Of a DNA stretch of 64,000 bases, positions 33,800 to 45,479 are shown piece by piece. The number at the start of each line of letters is the position of its first letter. Positions within the stretch are counted from its first letter, which is position 1. Origin of the DNA: Durusdinium trenchii. Lineage: Eukaryota; Sar; Dinophyceae; Suessiales; Symbiodiniaceae. Location of the stretch: NCBI GenBank assembly GCA_963970005.1, contig CAXAMN010023695.1:1272373-1336372 (forward strand), in the 5' to 3' direction. A program made the position numbers and the translations under genes. The notes under the pieces are model-generated. The model saw nothing but the letters and a program-made list of their open reading frames with translations, had not been told where the DNA came from and did no database searches.

Positions 33800-36588
33800 C
33801 ACCCAACCACCCACCCACCGAAGACGACCTCGTCTCGGACCTTGAGCCGACCAAGGGGCGCCCTTCTTGGCATACTCTTCGGCCCACAAGGTCTCGGCCT
33901 GTTCGCTGCCGGAGATGTAATAGACCTTCTCGATGCCTGAGAAACTCAGGGGATGCCGAGTCGAATCACATGGATGGCCAGCCATTGAGGCAATCGCCTC
34001 AGCATGCCAAAAAAAGGCATGCCTCAGCAGTTTCCTCATCCTTCAAACGTGGCCAGGTAGCTGAGGAAGTCGTCACATCCACCCCAAAAAAAACCTCCAA
34101 TATGAACCCATGCGAAAGGATGACCAGTTTCTCACTGCCTTTGGGATGCCATGTTCCGCTCCAGGGCTCACCCGCTCCCCATCCAAGATGCGGAACTCGT
34201 TCTCGATGAGCTCGATCTGATCGACGTACCTCGCTGCGTCGATGACTCGCCACAGGCGAAAGTGGATTGGAGTTTGATCACGGATTCTCAGGTGGTTTTG
34301 AAGATGTGGTTTGAAGTGCTCAGGGTGTTCAGGGTGTTCAAGCGATTGAATCAAAGGCGCCAAGCCAAGCACGAATGAATCCGAATGAATCTCCAGGAAA
34401 ACGTTACTTGAGTTTAGATACTTGAAAGCTTGAGACTAGGCTGGAAAAAAGTGTACATGCTAGGTCATGTTCTGTATCTTCCGTCGACTAGGTTAGGTTG
34501 TCCCATTTTCCATGTACGTATACTATACACCAGTGGCACCAAGTTGGAGCTCACACCTGAACTGTGAATGGCGTTTGCAACTGGACTTCCTGGACATGCC
34601 GGCGTGATCCTTTCGATCAGCCCGGTTTCGGTCACCGCAGCATAGGCCGCAAATGGCCGCGCGTTGGACGCGCAACATCACAAGGCTACCAGTTAGGGGG
34701 CATGTGTCTATGGACCCTATCGGGTCGTTCCAGTAACCCTGTGGTCGAAGCCACATGCAAAGGCCGAACCGCGGTCGGGCGGCCGGCTACGATGGCGCTG
34801 CTCGGGACAGTCCAAGAAGAGCTAGAAAGTTCATCGCATGTTACAGCATAGTTCCTCACCCGTGTTACATCCCAGCAGTGCCATGCAGTGCCTGTTTCCA
34901 TGACTTCAGCTCACCTGTGGGCTTGCTGCCTCCAAGCTGCTGTGGGCAGTTCTGAAGCACCAGGTTTTCTGGACACGTCAAATTGGCCACGCCCTTCAAG
35001 AGCTCCAAAGTCATCGACAAAGGCACCACCTGCAGCGGTTGCGGCCGTGGCGCAGCAGTCGCGATCTCAACAGTCTTCCGCTCCTAAAGGACAAGTGGAT
35101 GGACTTCAAGATTTGGATGAAATCCCTGGTCTTGAAACTGCTGGGGGAAAATGATGGCAACCTCTCTGGACTCTCCACCCTTTCACGGAGAAGGAGATCA
35201 TCTTTTAAACGGATCCCCCTGTTCAATGGACTCTCCACAGTCAAGCACATGGACTCCCAGTCTTTGCTTGATCGGCCAGGATTGATCTTGTGGATGTAGT
35301 GGTTTCTGAACAATATTATAGTCAAGGACACTCAGTAGGCAGAAACCGTCCCAGGGCTGGTCTTAAGCAGAACGGGCACAGCCAAACCCACAGTAACGGA
35401 GGATATCAAGCCCTATATGCCTACTGGGGGTATGGTCCATCTGTCAACACTTTCTGCTTACTCGGGTTTGTTTGAAGGTGGTATTTGGCCAAAGCAAAAA
35501 GAAATTGGCGGCAGCAGCATGCATTTTGCAAATTTATTTCTCTTTGACTTGTCTCCTTCCATGCACGGGGATTGGAGCAAGAGCCGTGACTGCAACAGAA
35601 TATAGTGTGCCTCTTGAGTATGACAGACATATAAAGAAATATATCATATTATATTATATATATATATATTTTGTTTTGACAGATATTAAACAGACACGCG
35701 CGCACACACACACACACACATCACCATCATTATACTGCATATACAACAACAAGATAGAACAACCAGCCCATTTTGCAGATTCTGCAACCTTTTTTCCTCC
35801 CATTCATTTTTCTGGATTTATTTTCTGCGAACCAGGGGCTCTTCCTTATAGGCATGTTTTCAATTAGTGTTAAAATCACCCATTTCCAGACGCAGTAAGC
35901 AGAACAATTACTGCTTAGTGTCCGGGTTTGACTATAGTAAGTGGGTTCCATCATCCCAAACAACGGTTGAAAATAAAAACAATATCTGAAACCACCACTC
36001 AGAATGTAGTTTCCCCAGCCACTTCTGAACCTGACCCTTGGCCAAAGTGTGCCTGACCCTTGGCCAACATGTTGTGCATCGCGAGGCCCATCTCTGTGCG
36101 CCTCTCCAACTCCTCACGCGGCAAAGCAGCATAAAGAGACGTGACATGGATTCAATCACAATTGCCAAGTCCCCAGTGTTTTGAGTTGATCTTTTTTGCG
36201 GGGCAAAGCTCCACAACATGGGGAAAGACTCTTGGCTTCACCGAATGCTAGTGGTCTACATGAACAACTTCGGGTGGGTTCAAGGAATGAGAAGAATCTG
36301 GATGAGAGGGGTTAGTGGGTTCACTGGTTGAAAAGACCAGTGGGTTCAAGGACATGAATGGATGAGATTCCTCTCGGAGACTACCCGTCCTTGTCCAAGA
36401 GCTCGTTGCAGTCCACGGCTAACGTGTTGGGTGCCTCTCCCAAGATCGAGGCCAAAACGTTCGTGGCACTGCCAGGCAGACCTAAGACCACCTCGGTCGG
36501 AGCCACGTTGGGAACCTGACTGACTGGCTGAAGCGTGGGAACTGACCGTTGATCTAAGCTTTCCGGTTCCTCTTTGCTGAGGCTGAAC
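33800..36588 (-). CDS. Third, degenerate adenylate-kinase-like domain
   Basis: Exons in order: 36390-36588 (VVLGLPGSATNVLASIL, where intact kinases have GGPGSGKGT, then CNELLDK), 36058-36112 (ELERRTEMGLAMHNMLAK), 34172-34245 (IDAARYVDQIELIE, where kinases have LLDGFPRSVEQ) and about 33840-33936 (IEKVYYISGSEQAE, matching the strand after it). Joining the first two by a GA donor gives exactly the residue count between LLR and the ASG turn of adenylate kinases. The catalytic P-loop lysine and the DGFPR arginine are absent, so phosphotransfer is unlikely. An exon is probably missing between 36058 and 34245. It may be the C-terminal module of a larger multi-domain protein. Confidence 0.5.
34888..35154 (+). 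CDS. Possible plus-strand frame, strand undecided
   Basis: The plus strand reads SSTKAPPAAVAAVAQQSRSQ and APKGQVDGLQDLDEIPGLET before a stop. Opposite, the minus strand reads GGAFVDDFGALEGRGQFDVS and is also open. The minus reading would fit the general orientation and could be part of the degenerate kinase gene. I cannot decide. Confidence 0.2.
   Translation: MPVSMTSAHLWACCLQAAVGSSEAPGFLDTSNWPRPSRAPKSSTKAPPAAVAAVAQQSRSQQSSAPKGQVDGLQDLDEIPGLETAGGK
36027..36068. repeat. Tandem duplication spanning a splice donor
   Basis: CCTGACCCTTGGCCAA occurs twice, 22 nt apart. On the minus strand each copy offers the same GTCAGG donor context, so the exon at 36058-36112 has two tandem potential donors. 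Confidence 0.75.
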
Positions 36589-37300
36589 CTGTTCAGAATT
36601 CACGAATACACACAATACAGCATATACCCCATTTCCAAAGCTGAATCCATACAGCAGTTCAACCATGGAACACCAATAGTATCTGGAACATCTCACCGGT
36701 GTTAGTGTTCACTGGTCTTCTTGCCAGTCTTCAGAGGTTCAAGATCGGCCAAGGCTCAGTGAGTGCGGGCAAGACCTTCACTGAGAGCTTCTTCCAGGTG
36801 CAGTCGACCACACTGCCACTCTGCATTTCACCTTGGTGCTACCGTGATGTCCATCCGAACGGAAAGAATAAAGGAGTCGGTGCCAGGTACCATTGACCGA
36901 ACTTGATCGTACACGACTGGGGGTATACATGGTATAGGGTATATCTACCACTCCACCAACCGGCCATCGATGTTTGATGTTACCCTTCCCAATGGATGCT
37001 GCTTCGATCAAAGAGTTCCCCCCCAAAGAGGTATGCCACACCTCCAACGAACCAGCCTCCACCTCCGCCTTCGCTGCACTTGCGCCCTGGTCTCAACACG
37101 GTGCCACCAATTGAATTCCCAGATATGGCATGTAAACCACTACATGCTTTCAGTGGTCAATGTAAGCATTATATATATATGTATATGTATCCTTTTTATA
37201 TTATATATGTTATATTCCAGTTCCATGGAGTTTCTGGGATTGACAGATCTCCTGTTGGCCCGGTCAATGAATCTGAGCTGCTGAGCTTGCATGGGATTCG

Positions 37301-37858
37301 CTCGGCCTTGATGGTCTCCAGCATGCTGGAACTCTCCTGCGCGAGCCCAGCGGAGAGCACCACACGGCGAAAGGTTGGTGTCGCAGCGTCAGGGGAGGAA
37401 TTTCTATGGTAGGTTGCTGGGATCTCGCGCTTGAATATGGAAGAGAAAAACAGGTGAATCTGAATCATATGAACCGGAACACCCCAAGAGTCCCCAAGAG
37501 TCTAAGTAAGAGAAGGCTTTGAAGACCTCACCACCAGTGATTTATATATCTATCTTTATATATACAGTATATATAATATCCAAGCTTCGTCAAACGTGCG
37601 ACATGAAAATCAATTTCTGTTTTTACCCACCCCACCAAACAACTCCAAACACACCTCCAAAACCTAGTCTAGCCTTCTCTCTCTCTCTCTCTCTCCCTCC
37701 TGGCCGAAGAAGCTCTTGGAGCGGAGCTCCAATTCCAAAACGCCCAAGTCTCCCAGGCTCTTGGCCGCGAGATCCGACGCATCTGCCTGCGCGCGCAGGT
37801 CCCCCAGCCGCCGCGGCGAAAACGGACCCATGGCAGCACAGAGTTGGAGGAGACAACG
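37301..37858 (-). CDS. Two exon candidates between the degenerate kinase domains
   Basis: At 37700-37858, after a TTTTCAG acceptor, the strand reads CLLQLCAAMGPFSPRRLGDL and ASDLAAKSLGDLGVLELELR. At 37301-37440 it reads RRVVLSAGLAQESSSMLETI and KAERIP, with a GCAAGC donor possible. Both have convincing composition. Lying between the second and third kinase-like domains, they are probably linker exons of the same gene; no family is recognised. Confidence 0.45.
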
Positions 37859-38797
37859 CTGAAAACATGCCAGTGGTCTAAGCAAGGTCAAGCACCATGA
37901 TCTGGTAGAAACAACCCATAAGGCCACAAGAGTTCACTAGAGTTCATGCATGTTAAGAATGTAGTGAAACTATAGGGCCTCTGGCGTTAAGCACTACGTC
38001 AAGCCTATTTATCTAGCATCGCTTCAAGTGAACATACTTCCGTTCACACTCCCAAATCCGCTCTCCCTTCCGAGCCCCGTCGTGTCGCGGGTTCGCCGGT
38101 CGCGCCTTGGAGAAGTCCAAGACCAAGGCGCGAGTGATACAGGAGATGCGATACTCCAGGAATTGCGCCTCGCGGTGGTTAGGGCGGTTGATCTCTCCCG
38201 ATGTTGGACGAGGTTGAGTGACGTTGTTTTCAGTTTCGCTAATGGGACCGAGGTTTCTTCGGGGCCGGAACTCGTGGGTTCAATGTAACTTCCAAATCGG
38301 ACGGTGGACTGCGGACCTTTGTTCCAAAATGAGCAGATAAAGAGAAGTTGCACACACTTATTGTGGCAATTCTTTAGGTGCGCATATTAAGAGACAAAGA
38401 CAAGTACAGGTACAACAGTGCACCATGCGCAATGAGCTGTCTCAGAATGTTTCAGCCAGCGGCATTTGCACTTGATTCATCTGTTGCATGTTCTAAATGC
38501 TGTTCACTCACGGCCGACATGCGCATTTCCTGGAACCCAAACAACCACAAGCAAGTGGATGACGCATTCATTGCGTTCACCTACACACGAAACCAACTCC
38601 GTCCAGTCGCCTGCTTCGGGAGACCTGTCTTTGTGTCCCAAACACTCCACACATTTCCATATTACAGAAAAAGTTACCGGTTTTCGGCAATGTAGGCATC
38701 GTCATATATATATATATATATCTGTGTGTGTAAAGTGACATATGTGTAAATGTGCGTTGATCACACACATTGATCCAAGGGGAGGATATGGAGGTGC

Positions 38798-40455
38798 CTG
38801 CTTGAGGCTCTGTGGGAAGTCAGCGAGCACAAAGTTCTGCACTCCGAGCGCCATGTCCCGATAGATCTCTGAGAGGATCAAGGGACAAGCGATTGAGGCA
38901 TCTACCTGAGGTGAACATGAACCACGCAAATACCCAGAGACTGCATTGAATCCTGAGCCATCTATGTTACATGCAGTGTCTGGGATAGAAATGCACCCGA
39001 GTCTGGTTTCGAAGCCTGCTTCAGGTGAGCCTGCTTCATGTACCTCCCCTCACAATCAACACTGGCCCTGATGGAGTGGAGGGTGACGGGTGACAAGCAC
39101 AAACCCAGATCTCTTTGCATGCAGTATTCAGTATGGTCAGAGATTCCACGATGCCCATACAGTCTGCCACATGCATCCTGGTGACCTACACAGTAAATAG
39201 TAATTCTTCACGAACCCTCTGCAGGACAAGCATGGTCTTCCACATGCATCTTCTTCAGGACTCACCAATTCCAAATACATCCAACAACACAACACCCAAA
39301 CCATCGACCATCCACAAGATGGAATCGTTACCTAATATGGACTCCGTCCTTTTCATGGAGAGATTCTTCCAGTCCCATGGTCTGGCACACAGGGCGCCCT
39401 TCCATCTGGTCCATCTTGGTCTGGCGCCAAGCTGCTGGCTTCCCAGCTGCCAATGCCTTTCGCACCGCTGGAGCTTCCGGCTCATTGGAGTTGGCATAGC
39501 TCCTGGCTAGTTGGACGGCTCGGTCGGAATCCGCGCGAGGCTCGGTTGATCGGAACAAATGTGGTCTGCAATATCTAACCGTCATCATCCACTGTTACAT
39601 GGATATACATGGATAATGACAGTGGATGACAGTGGATAATGACAGTGGATATATCATCCATCTTGGGAATGTGAGATATATATGTATATACGTAAGATGT
39701 AGGACACCGATGGATATACGTAGTCATATTCATGGGAAAAAACTGTTGGTCATATCCATGTTTGGGAATTCCAACGATCGATGGTCATGTTTCTAGACCC
39801 TTTGGACTCATTAGTCATGTCGCTCATTGGTGACCTCTGGTCCCTCTTTTTGGGCGCATGGGGCATCCGAATCGGCCACTCATGTGGGAAACCACCCCAT
39901 GTGGTCTTTCTGTGGTGAAATTATGAGATGGCTCTCACACGCAGGACGAAACAGAGTTGCACTACTTCCTGTTGTATAGTAATGCGCATGCCAAGCTCCA
40001 GTACTAAACTGCATCCCTACGAACGGGTTAGTTAGTGTCACCTCCGTTTGGTGCCTTCATCAGCGACTCAAATTGTATCGCCGACTGTCTCAGCGGGGGA
40101 AGCAGTCTCAGTTGCTGCTCTCCTTTCCACCAATTCGGGCTGCCCTGTGTGGACGACCCCATGCAGTATCCAAATATATGTGTATACGTACCCTGCAAGA
40201 AACATGAAAGTGGATGGCACCCCCTGATTCTAGAGGATGTCCTGCTCTTCCTTTCGGGGCGCCATCCACCTTGTTCAATGCTGCGACGCACCTCCCACAC
40301 ATCAGATGTGCCGCAAGTCGTGACGGGCCGTCGTGTCGGAGAACCCCCACCCGTCGCGTCGCGCCTGAGAAGCGTGGTGAGATTGATGGCAGCATAGCCA
40401 TACTGCTTCTCCAGCTTCTGAGACATCTGCTCGACGGGGGCTCCAGGTGGGCCTT
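38798..40455 (-). CDS. Second, degenerate adenylate-kinase-like domain
   Basis: The exon at 40270-40455 reads GPPGAPVEQMSQKLEKQYGY and INLTTLLRRDA, aligning with the kinase P-loop and NMP-binding start, then WEVRRSIEQ ending in phase 1 before GTGGAT. The exon at 38798-38905 reads PLILSEIYRDMALGVQNFVL and ADFPQSLKQ, aligning with the LLDGFPRSVEQ segment. It ends at a GC donor at the same position as in the intact gene upstream. The Walker A lysine is missing (GPPGAPVEQ for GGPGSGKGT), so ATP binding is doubtful. A further island at about 39400-39550 (SDRAVQLARSYANSNEPEAP) lies between. This is either a second module of the upstream kinase gene or a separate paralogue. Confidence 0.6.
39608..39656. 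repeat. Short tandem repeat of a 15-bp unit
   Basis: The unit ATAATGACAGTGGAT, with one shortened copy, repeats about three times in an intron-like interval. Confidence 0.75.
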
Positions 40456-40945
40456 GTGTTGCGGGGTCTGGGATCCGTCATTGGAAGTGAAGCACTTGGG
40501 TTGGTGGCCAGAAAGATGAAAATATCACAACAAATCTCAGTGTCCAGTTGGAAACCGATGAGATGAGCATGTCCCTCGATTCTTTCCAACAGTCTTGGGT
40601 GGCTGGCTGGAATTCCTGAAGCAGCATCATACCTAAACCTGGAGATACTGCACACGGAGATACACCACCTGAGTTGAGTGGTTCCTCACTAGCCGCTAGC
40701 CTTGAACGCTAGCCTCCTAGTCGGTTCAAGCGTGGCTGGCCCAGTTGACAAAGTGACCGAACCCCTTTGCAACGCTGTGATCCCACAAAACATCATGGAC
40801 ACATGGAAAAACATCAAACGAAAAATTGGAGGATAAGATAGTAAGCCAATGCATGTTTGGTTCACCAAATCCAAGCCACTCCAACTTCAACGACTTCAAC
40901 CGCCCCTTCTGATCCCCTTCTAACACCGGTACCAACTCGTCCAAT

Positions 40946-43605
40946 TCAGGCACCCAAGAGGTACAGGAAGCGACAGCTGAAGAAGCGCTTGCATTCTGCA
41001 TAGACCACCTCTGGGCTCTTCTCAGCGTTCGCCTTCCGGAGCTTTCCAATGGGGCCATAGTAGTTCACCAAGGGCATGGTCTGACCTGGGCACCGGTATT
41101 GAGAGGAGAAACGCATCGCTCCGTCGTGATTTTCGATTCACCTCCCTTTTCAGTGAAAGTGGTAAGGATTTCGAATGATTTTGACATGTTTTGGGGAGGG
41201 GGGTGGGACTTGAGGGAGGTTTGAACCCGTGAGCCGCCATTGATCCTGGGACACTTGGTAGTTCCCTGCCGCTCTTTCCGAGGGAGAACGTCCAATGCGA
41301 GTGCTTCGCCCTGTAAGCTTTGATGTCGCCTCTGGTTGCAACCACTGATCGGCAGAACAAGAGCCTGCACCCAATCGTCCCAAACTATTTCACTTAGACT
41401 CCTGGAGACGTCGTCAACCTATATATGGGTTTGGTGATGGCGGATTGCTAAAATCATTTGAAGACTTGGTCCAAAGTCTGGCGGTCTTTGGCCACCGAAA
41501 CTGCGGACATCCACCGTTTCACCTGCAGTTTCAGAAGCATAGGCATCATCATAGGCATAGGTTTCGATGTTAGAAAGCTATGAGGTGAGACTCCTGGGGA
41601 ACGGAACCTCATCCAAATCCCAACTGAAGGTATGTTTCACCTGCAGGCACCCCCAGAGTCAGTCCACACACATTGTATGTAGGGCTCTTGATTACCCCCC
41701 CTGATTTGGATGGATAAACCTCTTCACATGCGGGGGTCATGAATCAAGAGTCTACACTCATGATGCAAACCTAGCGCGTCCAATGGGCGTCCAATGGTGA
41801 CCTATAAGCAGTGTGGGGTTGTCCATTGGTAACCCCTTGGAAGCAGCTGGTATATAATATAAATATATATATATATATTGATTCAGTCCATCCAAGACTC
41901 TGTCGAAGACTTCCAGGCGCTTGCGCACGGTCTCATCGTTGTCATCCACGCGGCCAGGGTTGCTCTGTGCCCTCCCCTGGATCCGTTGCTTCATGGTGTC
42001 ATGACTGGCCTCCGGCGGAGCGAGCGCGCACGGAGTGACCGTGGGCGGATGGGCGGATTCGCTGGCTCCAGTCAGCCTGACTGGACCGGACATGCCCCAG
42101 GCTGGTCCATCAATGAACAGCGATGAGCCCACAAGCTGAGATGCTGTTTGATTGAGTGGTGAGAATGATGAGATGTGATGAGGTGATGAGATGCCCAGCT
42201 CGACCCAGCTTACCAAAACCATCCAAAATCTTTGGAAGTCTGGAACACCCCCAAACATTTTGCCGTTCAACCTCCAACACCAGCCTCCAAGTACAGGAGG
42301 AAGGAGACTTCTGCGATGTCACGCTCGAATTGCTGCGCCTTGCGCGGTGGGGTCACATGAGTTCTGTCTTGCCAACACGTCCCGCCAGGAGGTGTTGTTG
42401 AAAAACGGCTCGGAGCCCCACCCAGAAAACAGGCCGGCTTGGAGTCTCAACATTTCGTTCAAGGCTTCCGGCCGAAATGATCTGGTAACATGACCACTGT
42501 GACCGCTTTGAAAGCCAAAAAAGACTAAGTCTACAGTGTCCATCTCTATCCCATATGCGTCAGCCTGCTCCACAGATCTGGGAAAGCCATCCAGTAGGAA
42601 GCGGTTGGTATCTTGGTTCTTCACCATGGCATTCTTCAAGAGCTTCAGCACAATCTCATCTGGCACTAGACCTCGCCAGCTGGCGCAGTGCGCGACCTTG
42701 AAGGGGACCTGGTCTCAGGTGACACCGCCCGTGGGAAACCAGATTGACCATGTTTTCTGCCAGGACCAAGGCGGGCCTCCTGCGTGGAAGAAGAATTGGC
42801 TTCATACATCCTTCCCCCGCATCGCATCTGCAGTATCATATGTTGTAATTACTAACATTATACCGGCCCCATGTGAGCAACATTGAGTAACTAAAAGAGA
42901 ACCAGGCCACATCATGCCCCCCATGCCCTGTGAATGTGGCGGCACAAGTCCGTTCTCCCACACCGAGGATCTACCAGACGCCATGTGCTTCTCGATCTCA
43001 CCACCCAGCGAAGATCCCGAGGCCACTTCTGCCCTCATGAGATCCCCAGTGCTCAGGTGGATGAGGTTGAACTCTTCCTTGGCGGAAGCTTCTTTAGGCC
43101 ATATTCAGCTACAAAAGGTTGACAAATCAAACAAAGAACCCACAAAGCTATATGAGGGCATGAGCACTGTGAGCCTACCCCAGTCGGAAAGGTCGACCTG
43201 AGCCTGGGCATGTTTCAGCACCTTTTAAGACATGTACATGCAAGTTTGACGACTCATGGCATTCGCTTCCTGAAACATCCTGAAACAAGCCTTTTGCTCC
43301 AGCCAGCTCTAAGAGCAAAAAAGCTTAATTTCTTCGGCCTTTTCTTTGGGTCTGCGGAGAAAGCACCTCCGTCCCAACCCATGAAACCCCCTGACTTCCC
43401 CCCACTTGACCAGCGCAGCATAAACTGCCGCTCCGGGCCTTTCAAGTTGAGATGAGCTTCCCTCAGCTTGGTACATTGAGTGCCCTTGCCACATCCGGGG
43501 CCTCCAGCCACAAAGACCACGAACGGCGGTGTGTTCCTCGGTGCAGTGGTGAGCACTAATTGCTCGGGTGTTGTTCCGGCACATGTGCCATCCTCTCAGC
43601 ATGGA
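40946..43605 (-). CDS. Adenylate kinase / UMP-CMP kinase
   Basis: Transfers phosphate between nucleoside mono- and triphosphates. Exons in order: 43461 to about 43605 (FVVFVAGGPGCGKGTQCTKL, Walker A), 42975-43077 (LIHLSTGDLMRAEVASGSSL, NMP site), 42565-42671 (VPDEIVLKLLKNAM and RFLLDGFPRSVEQ), 42285-42338 (QFERDIAEVSFLLYLE), 41899-42009 (QGRAQSNPGRVDDNDETVRK, lid) and 40946-41085 (PLVNYYGPIGKLRKANAEKS, then TGA). These order, phase and motif matches cover the short AK1/UMP-CMP-kinase fold from end to end, with all catalytic motifs. Donors include GTAGAT, two GC (after VEQ and after LYLE) and possibly two GA. The N-terminal exon is not known: an in-frame TGA separates 43605 from open sequence upstream, so a start or acceptor must lie near there. 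AMP versus UMP/CMP preference cannot be read. Confidence 0.88.
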
Positions 43606-44228
43606 TCGTCAAGTGCTTGGTTTGGGTCCATGGGATTGGATGGCCGCAGAAAAGTTATAAGTCTTGCCAAATGATCAGGATAGACTGGAGGCGATCGCAA
43701 GGCTTGCAAGTAGGGCTCCTTATCTGCCAATTCTGCTTGCCCGAAAGGCGCCAGAATATTGACCCAAACTGTCATATGTATGCATATGTCACTTCCGGGT
43801 TGATGAGCCTCTCTGTATCTAATTTCTCTCTCCAACCGTCTCCACACCTTCGTCTGTGCTTTTTTTTGAATGCATTTGGCACCATATATGGGTGACTTGC
43901 AACTGGCCCTTCACGTCATCTCTAAACTCTAAACCGATGAATCGGTCCATTTCAAGGAGTCGAGGACACATAGGCAGCCAGCCTTCCAGAACTTCCAGAA
44001 CTTCCTGTGAAAGTGTCATTTGGATTGATATGGATTGGTCATCCCGCGTGAAAGATTCAGATTGCTCAACAAAGCCCTGGAACCACCAACCAGCACTTCC
44101 TCTCCAAGCCTCAACTCCGCCTCGCCCTCCTTCGCCTCCTCAGTCGCTGCGGCCGGCGCCACAGGCGTCTCGGCCACGGCCGGCGCCTCCACTTGGAAGG
44201 GCATACCCTCCTGCAGCGGCCGACGGGT
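43606..44228 (-). CDS. Exon candidates upstream of the kinase gene
   Basis: At about 44100-44228, after CCCCAG, the strand reads RPLQEGMPFQVEAPAVAETP and EEAKEGEAELRLGEEVL. At 43606-43780 it reads VNILAPFGQAELADKEPYLQ and RSPPVYPDHLARLITFLRPS before an in-frame TGA. Both are protein-like. They may be N-terminal exons of the kinase gene (an Ala/Glu-rich leader then a small helical segment) or belong to a gene ending here. No family is recognised. Confidence 0.4.
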
Positions 44229-44269
44229 CTGGGGTGCTGGGTGGAGGTGCAGCAGAAAACGTGTAGTGG

Positions 44270-44842
44270 GGAGAAAACACAGTCGCAAGTTGCATGGCAT
44301 TGTATGGCAACTACTGATACTACATGATACTACATAATGATGCCATGCGGTAGACACCGCCACGACAAGGGGCATTGAAGAATAGACGCGATTCTATGAC
44401 TGACACTAGCACAAGGCAAAATCATGCAAAACACTCACCAAACTTGGTGGTGAACGTAAATAGACGTCAAAAAGCCTGATATCCCACTGTAGACGAGCTG
44501 CAAGTTGCTAGAAAAGTAAGCGGGTCGAGTTGTCATTCTTAAACCACGGTTCGACATGCTTGGACATGCAAATCTAGCAGGCCAAGTCCGCCTCAGCTAC
44601 ACTCTGAATATCTCTAAATTGAAGGCGGGCAAACAACATGGGCAACCTTCCAAACATTCCCAAACCCCAGTGATGAGAGACCTTTCGCAAAAACAAGCAC
44701 AGTCTTGGCTTTCTCAGCTTGGTGGCACAGACCTTTTGAGCCACGGCCCATATGTCAAATGCTTGAAGTAGAAACGTCTAAACCTACCACGAGCTACCTG
44801 AAAAAGTGCTTGCCATGACCAGTTGACTAGTGGAAACAGAAG
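44270..44842. other. Stretch without supported genes
   Basis: Short open frames only and no family motif; likely intergenic or intron sequence. Confidence 0.4.
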
Positions 44843-45418
44843 CTAAATAGGCGAAGCATTATCTATTAGTAGCCTATTAGATAGTCCATATTTGTCCCGT
44901 ACTCTGTGCAGTAGGTTCAGAGCATATGAACACCATTGTATAAATACCACAATCTCCAGGTCATTTGGTGAAAGGTCAGTCCACCTGAACAATTGCTCTG
45001 GAGGGAACTGATTGTCACCACCACCACAACAGCAGCAACAACTACTACTACGACTACGACTACGACGACTACGACGACGACGACGACAACGACGACGACG
45101 ACTACTACTACTGCTGGTGCCACTGCTACCGCTCACCCAACTCGTGCTACGTTCGTGCTCCAACTCACCCACCCAAAGCGGATGGCGGTCTGGTCTGCCC
45201 CAGGCTAGCCTCTGGCGAACGAAAAACGGATGGTGCTGGGCCCACCAGGGTACCAAAAGCCCAAAACGACTCTTCAGCTCCTGATTCACGCCATACTCGA
45301 CATACTGCTTGGACCGCGCAGGAGGGTCAAAGACCCCAGATGCCTCACACAGCTGGAGATAGCTTTGGATGGTCTTCATGGTTTGTTTTGTTCCTGGCAT
45401 AGGCATAGAATGGACCAT
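44843..45418 (-). CDS. 191-codon frame with a low-complexity Ser/Arg/Cys tract
   Basis: The frame reads TIQSYLQLCEASGVFDPPAR, SRFGLLVPWWAQHHPFFVRQ and later SPNDLEIVVFIQWCSYALNL. Between these a run of about 35 residues (Ser, then Arg, then Ser/Cys/Gly) is encoded by a CTA/CGA trinucleotide repeat at about 45030-45115. A CCAG acceptor near 45400 can start the exon. The sequences on both sides have good composition and stay in one frame, so either the repeat is translated or two exons flank it. No family is recognised. Confidence 0.4.
   Translation of the reverse strand: MVHSMPMPGTKQTMKTIQSYLQLCEASGVFDPPARSKQYVEYGVNQELKSRFGLLVPWWAQHHPFFVRQRLAWGRPDRHPLWVGELEHERSTSWVSGSSGTSSSSSRRRRCRRRRRSRRSRSRSSSCCCCCGGGDNQFPPEQLFRWTDLSPNDLEIVVFIQWCSYALNLLHRVRDKYGLSNRLLIDNASPI
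45036..45113. repeat. CTA/CGA trinucleotide microsatellite
   Basis: About 78 bases of ACT/ACG triplets on the plus strand (TAG/TCG-type on the minus). It lies inside an open frame on the minus strand. Confidence 0.9.
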
Positions 45419-45479
45419 GTTTCAAAAACAAAGACTCCAGAAACAACTTGAAACAAATAGATTGTTGCACGAAGTCATG

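Noticed and set aside
38028-38288. Plus-strand frame with fair composition (QELRLAVVRAVDLSRCWTRL)
   Set aside because: The minus strand is open over the same bases and all neighbouring exons are minus; no splice sites decide for plus.
43595-43610. In-frame TGA between two good coding segments, possible selenocysteine codon
   Set aside because: An intron or gene boundary is simpler; no selenoprotein family and no visible SECIS-like structure support recoding.
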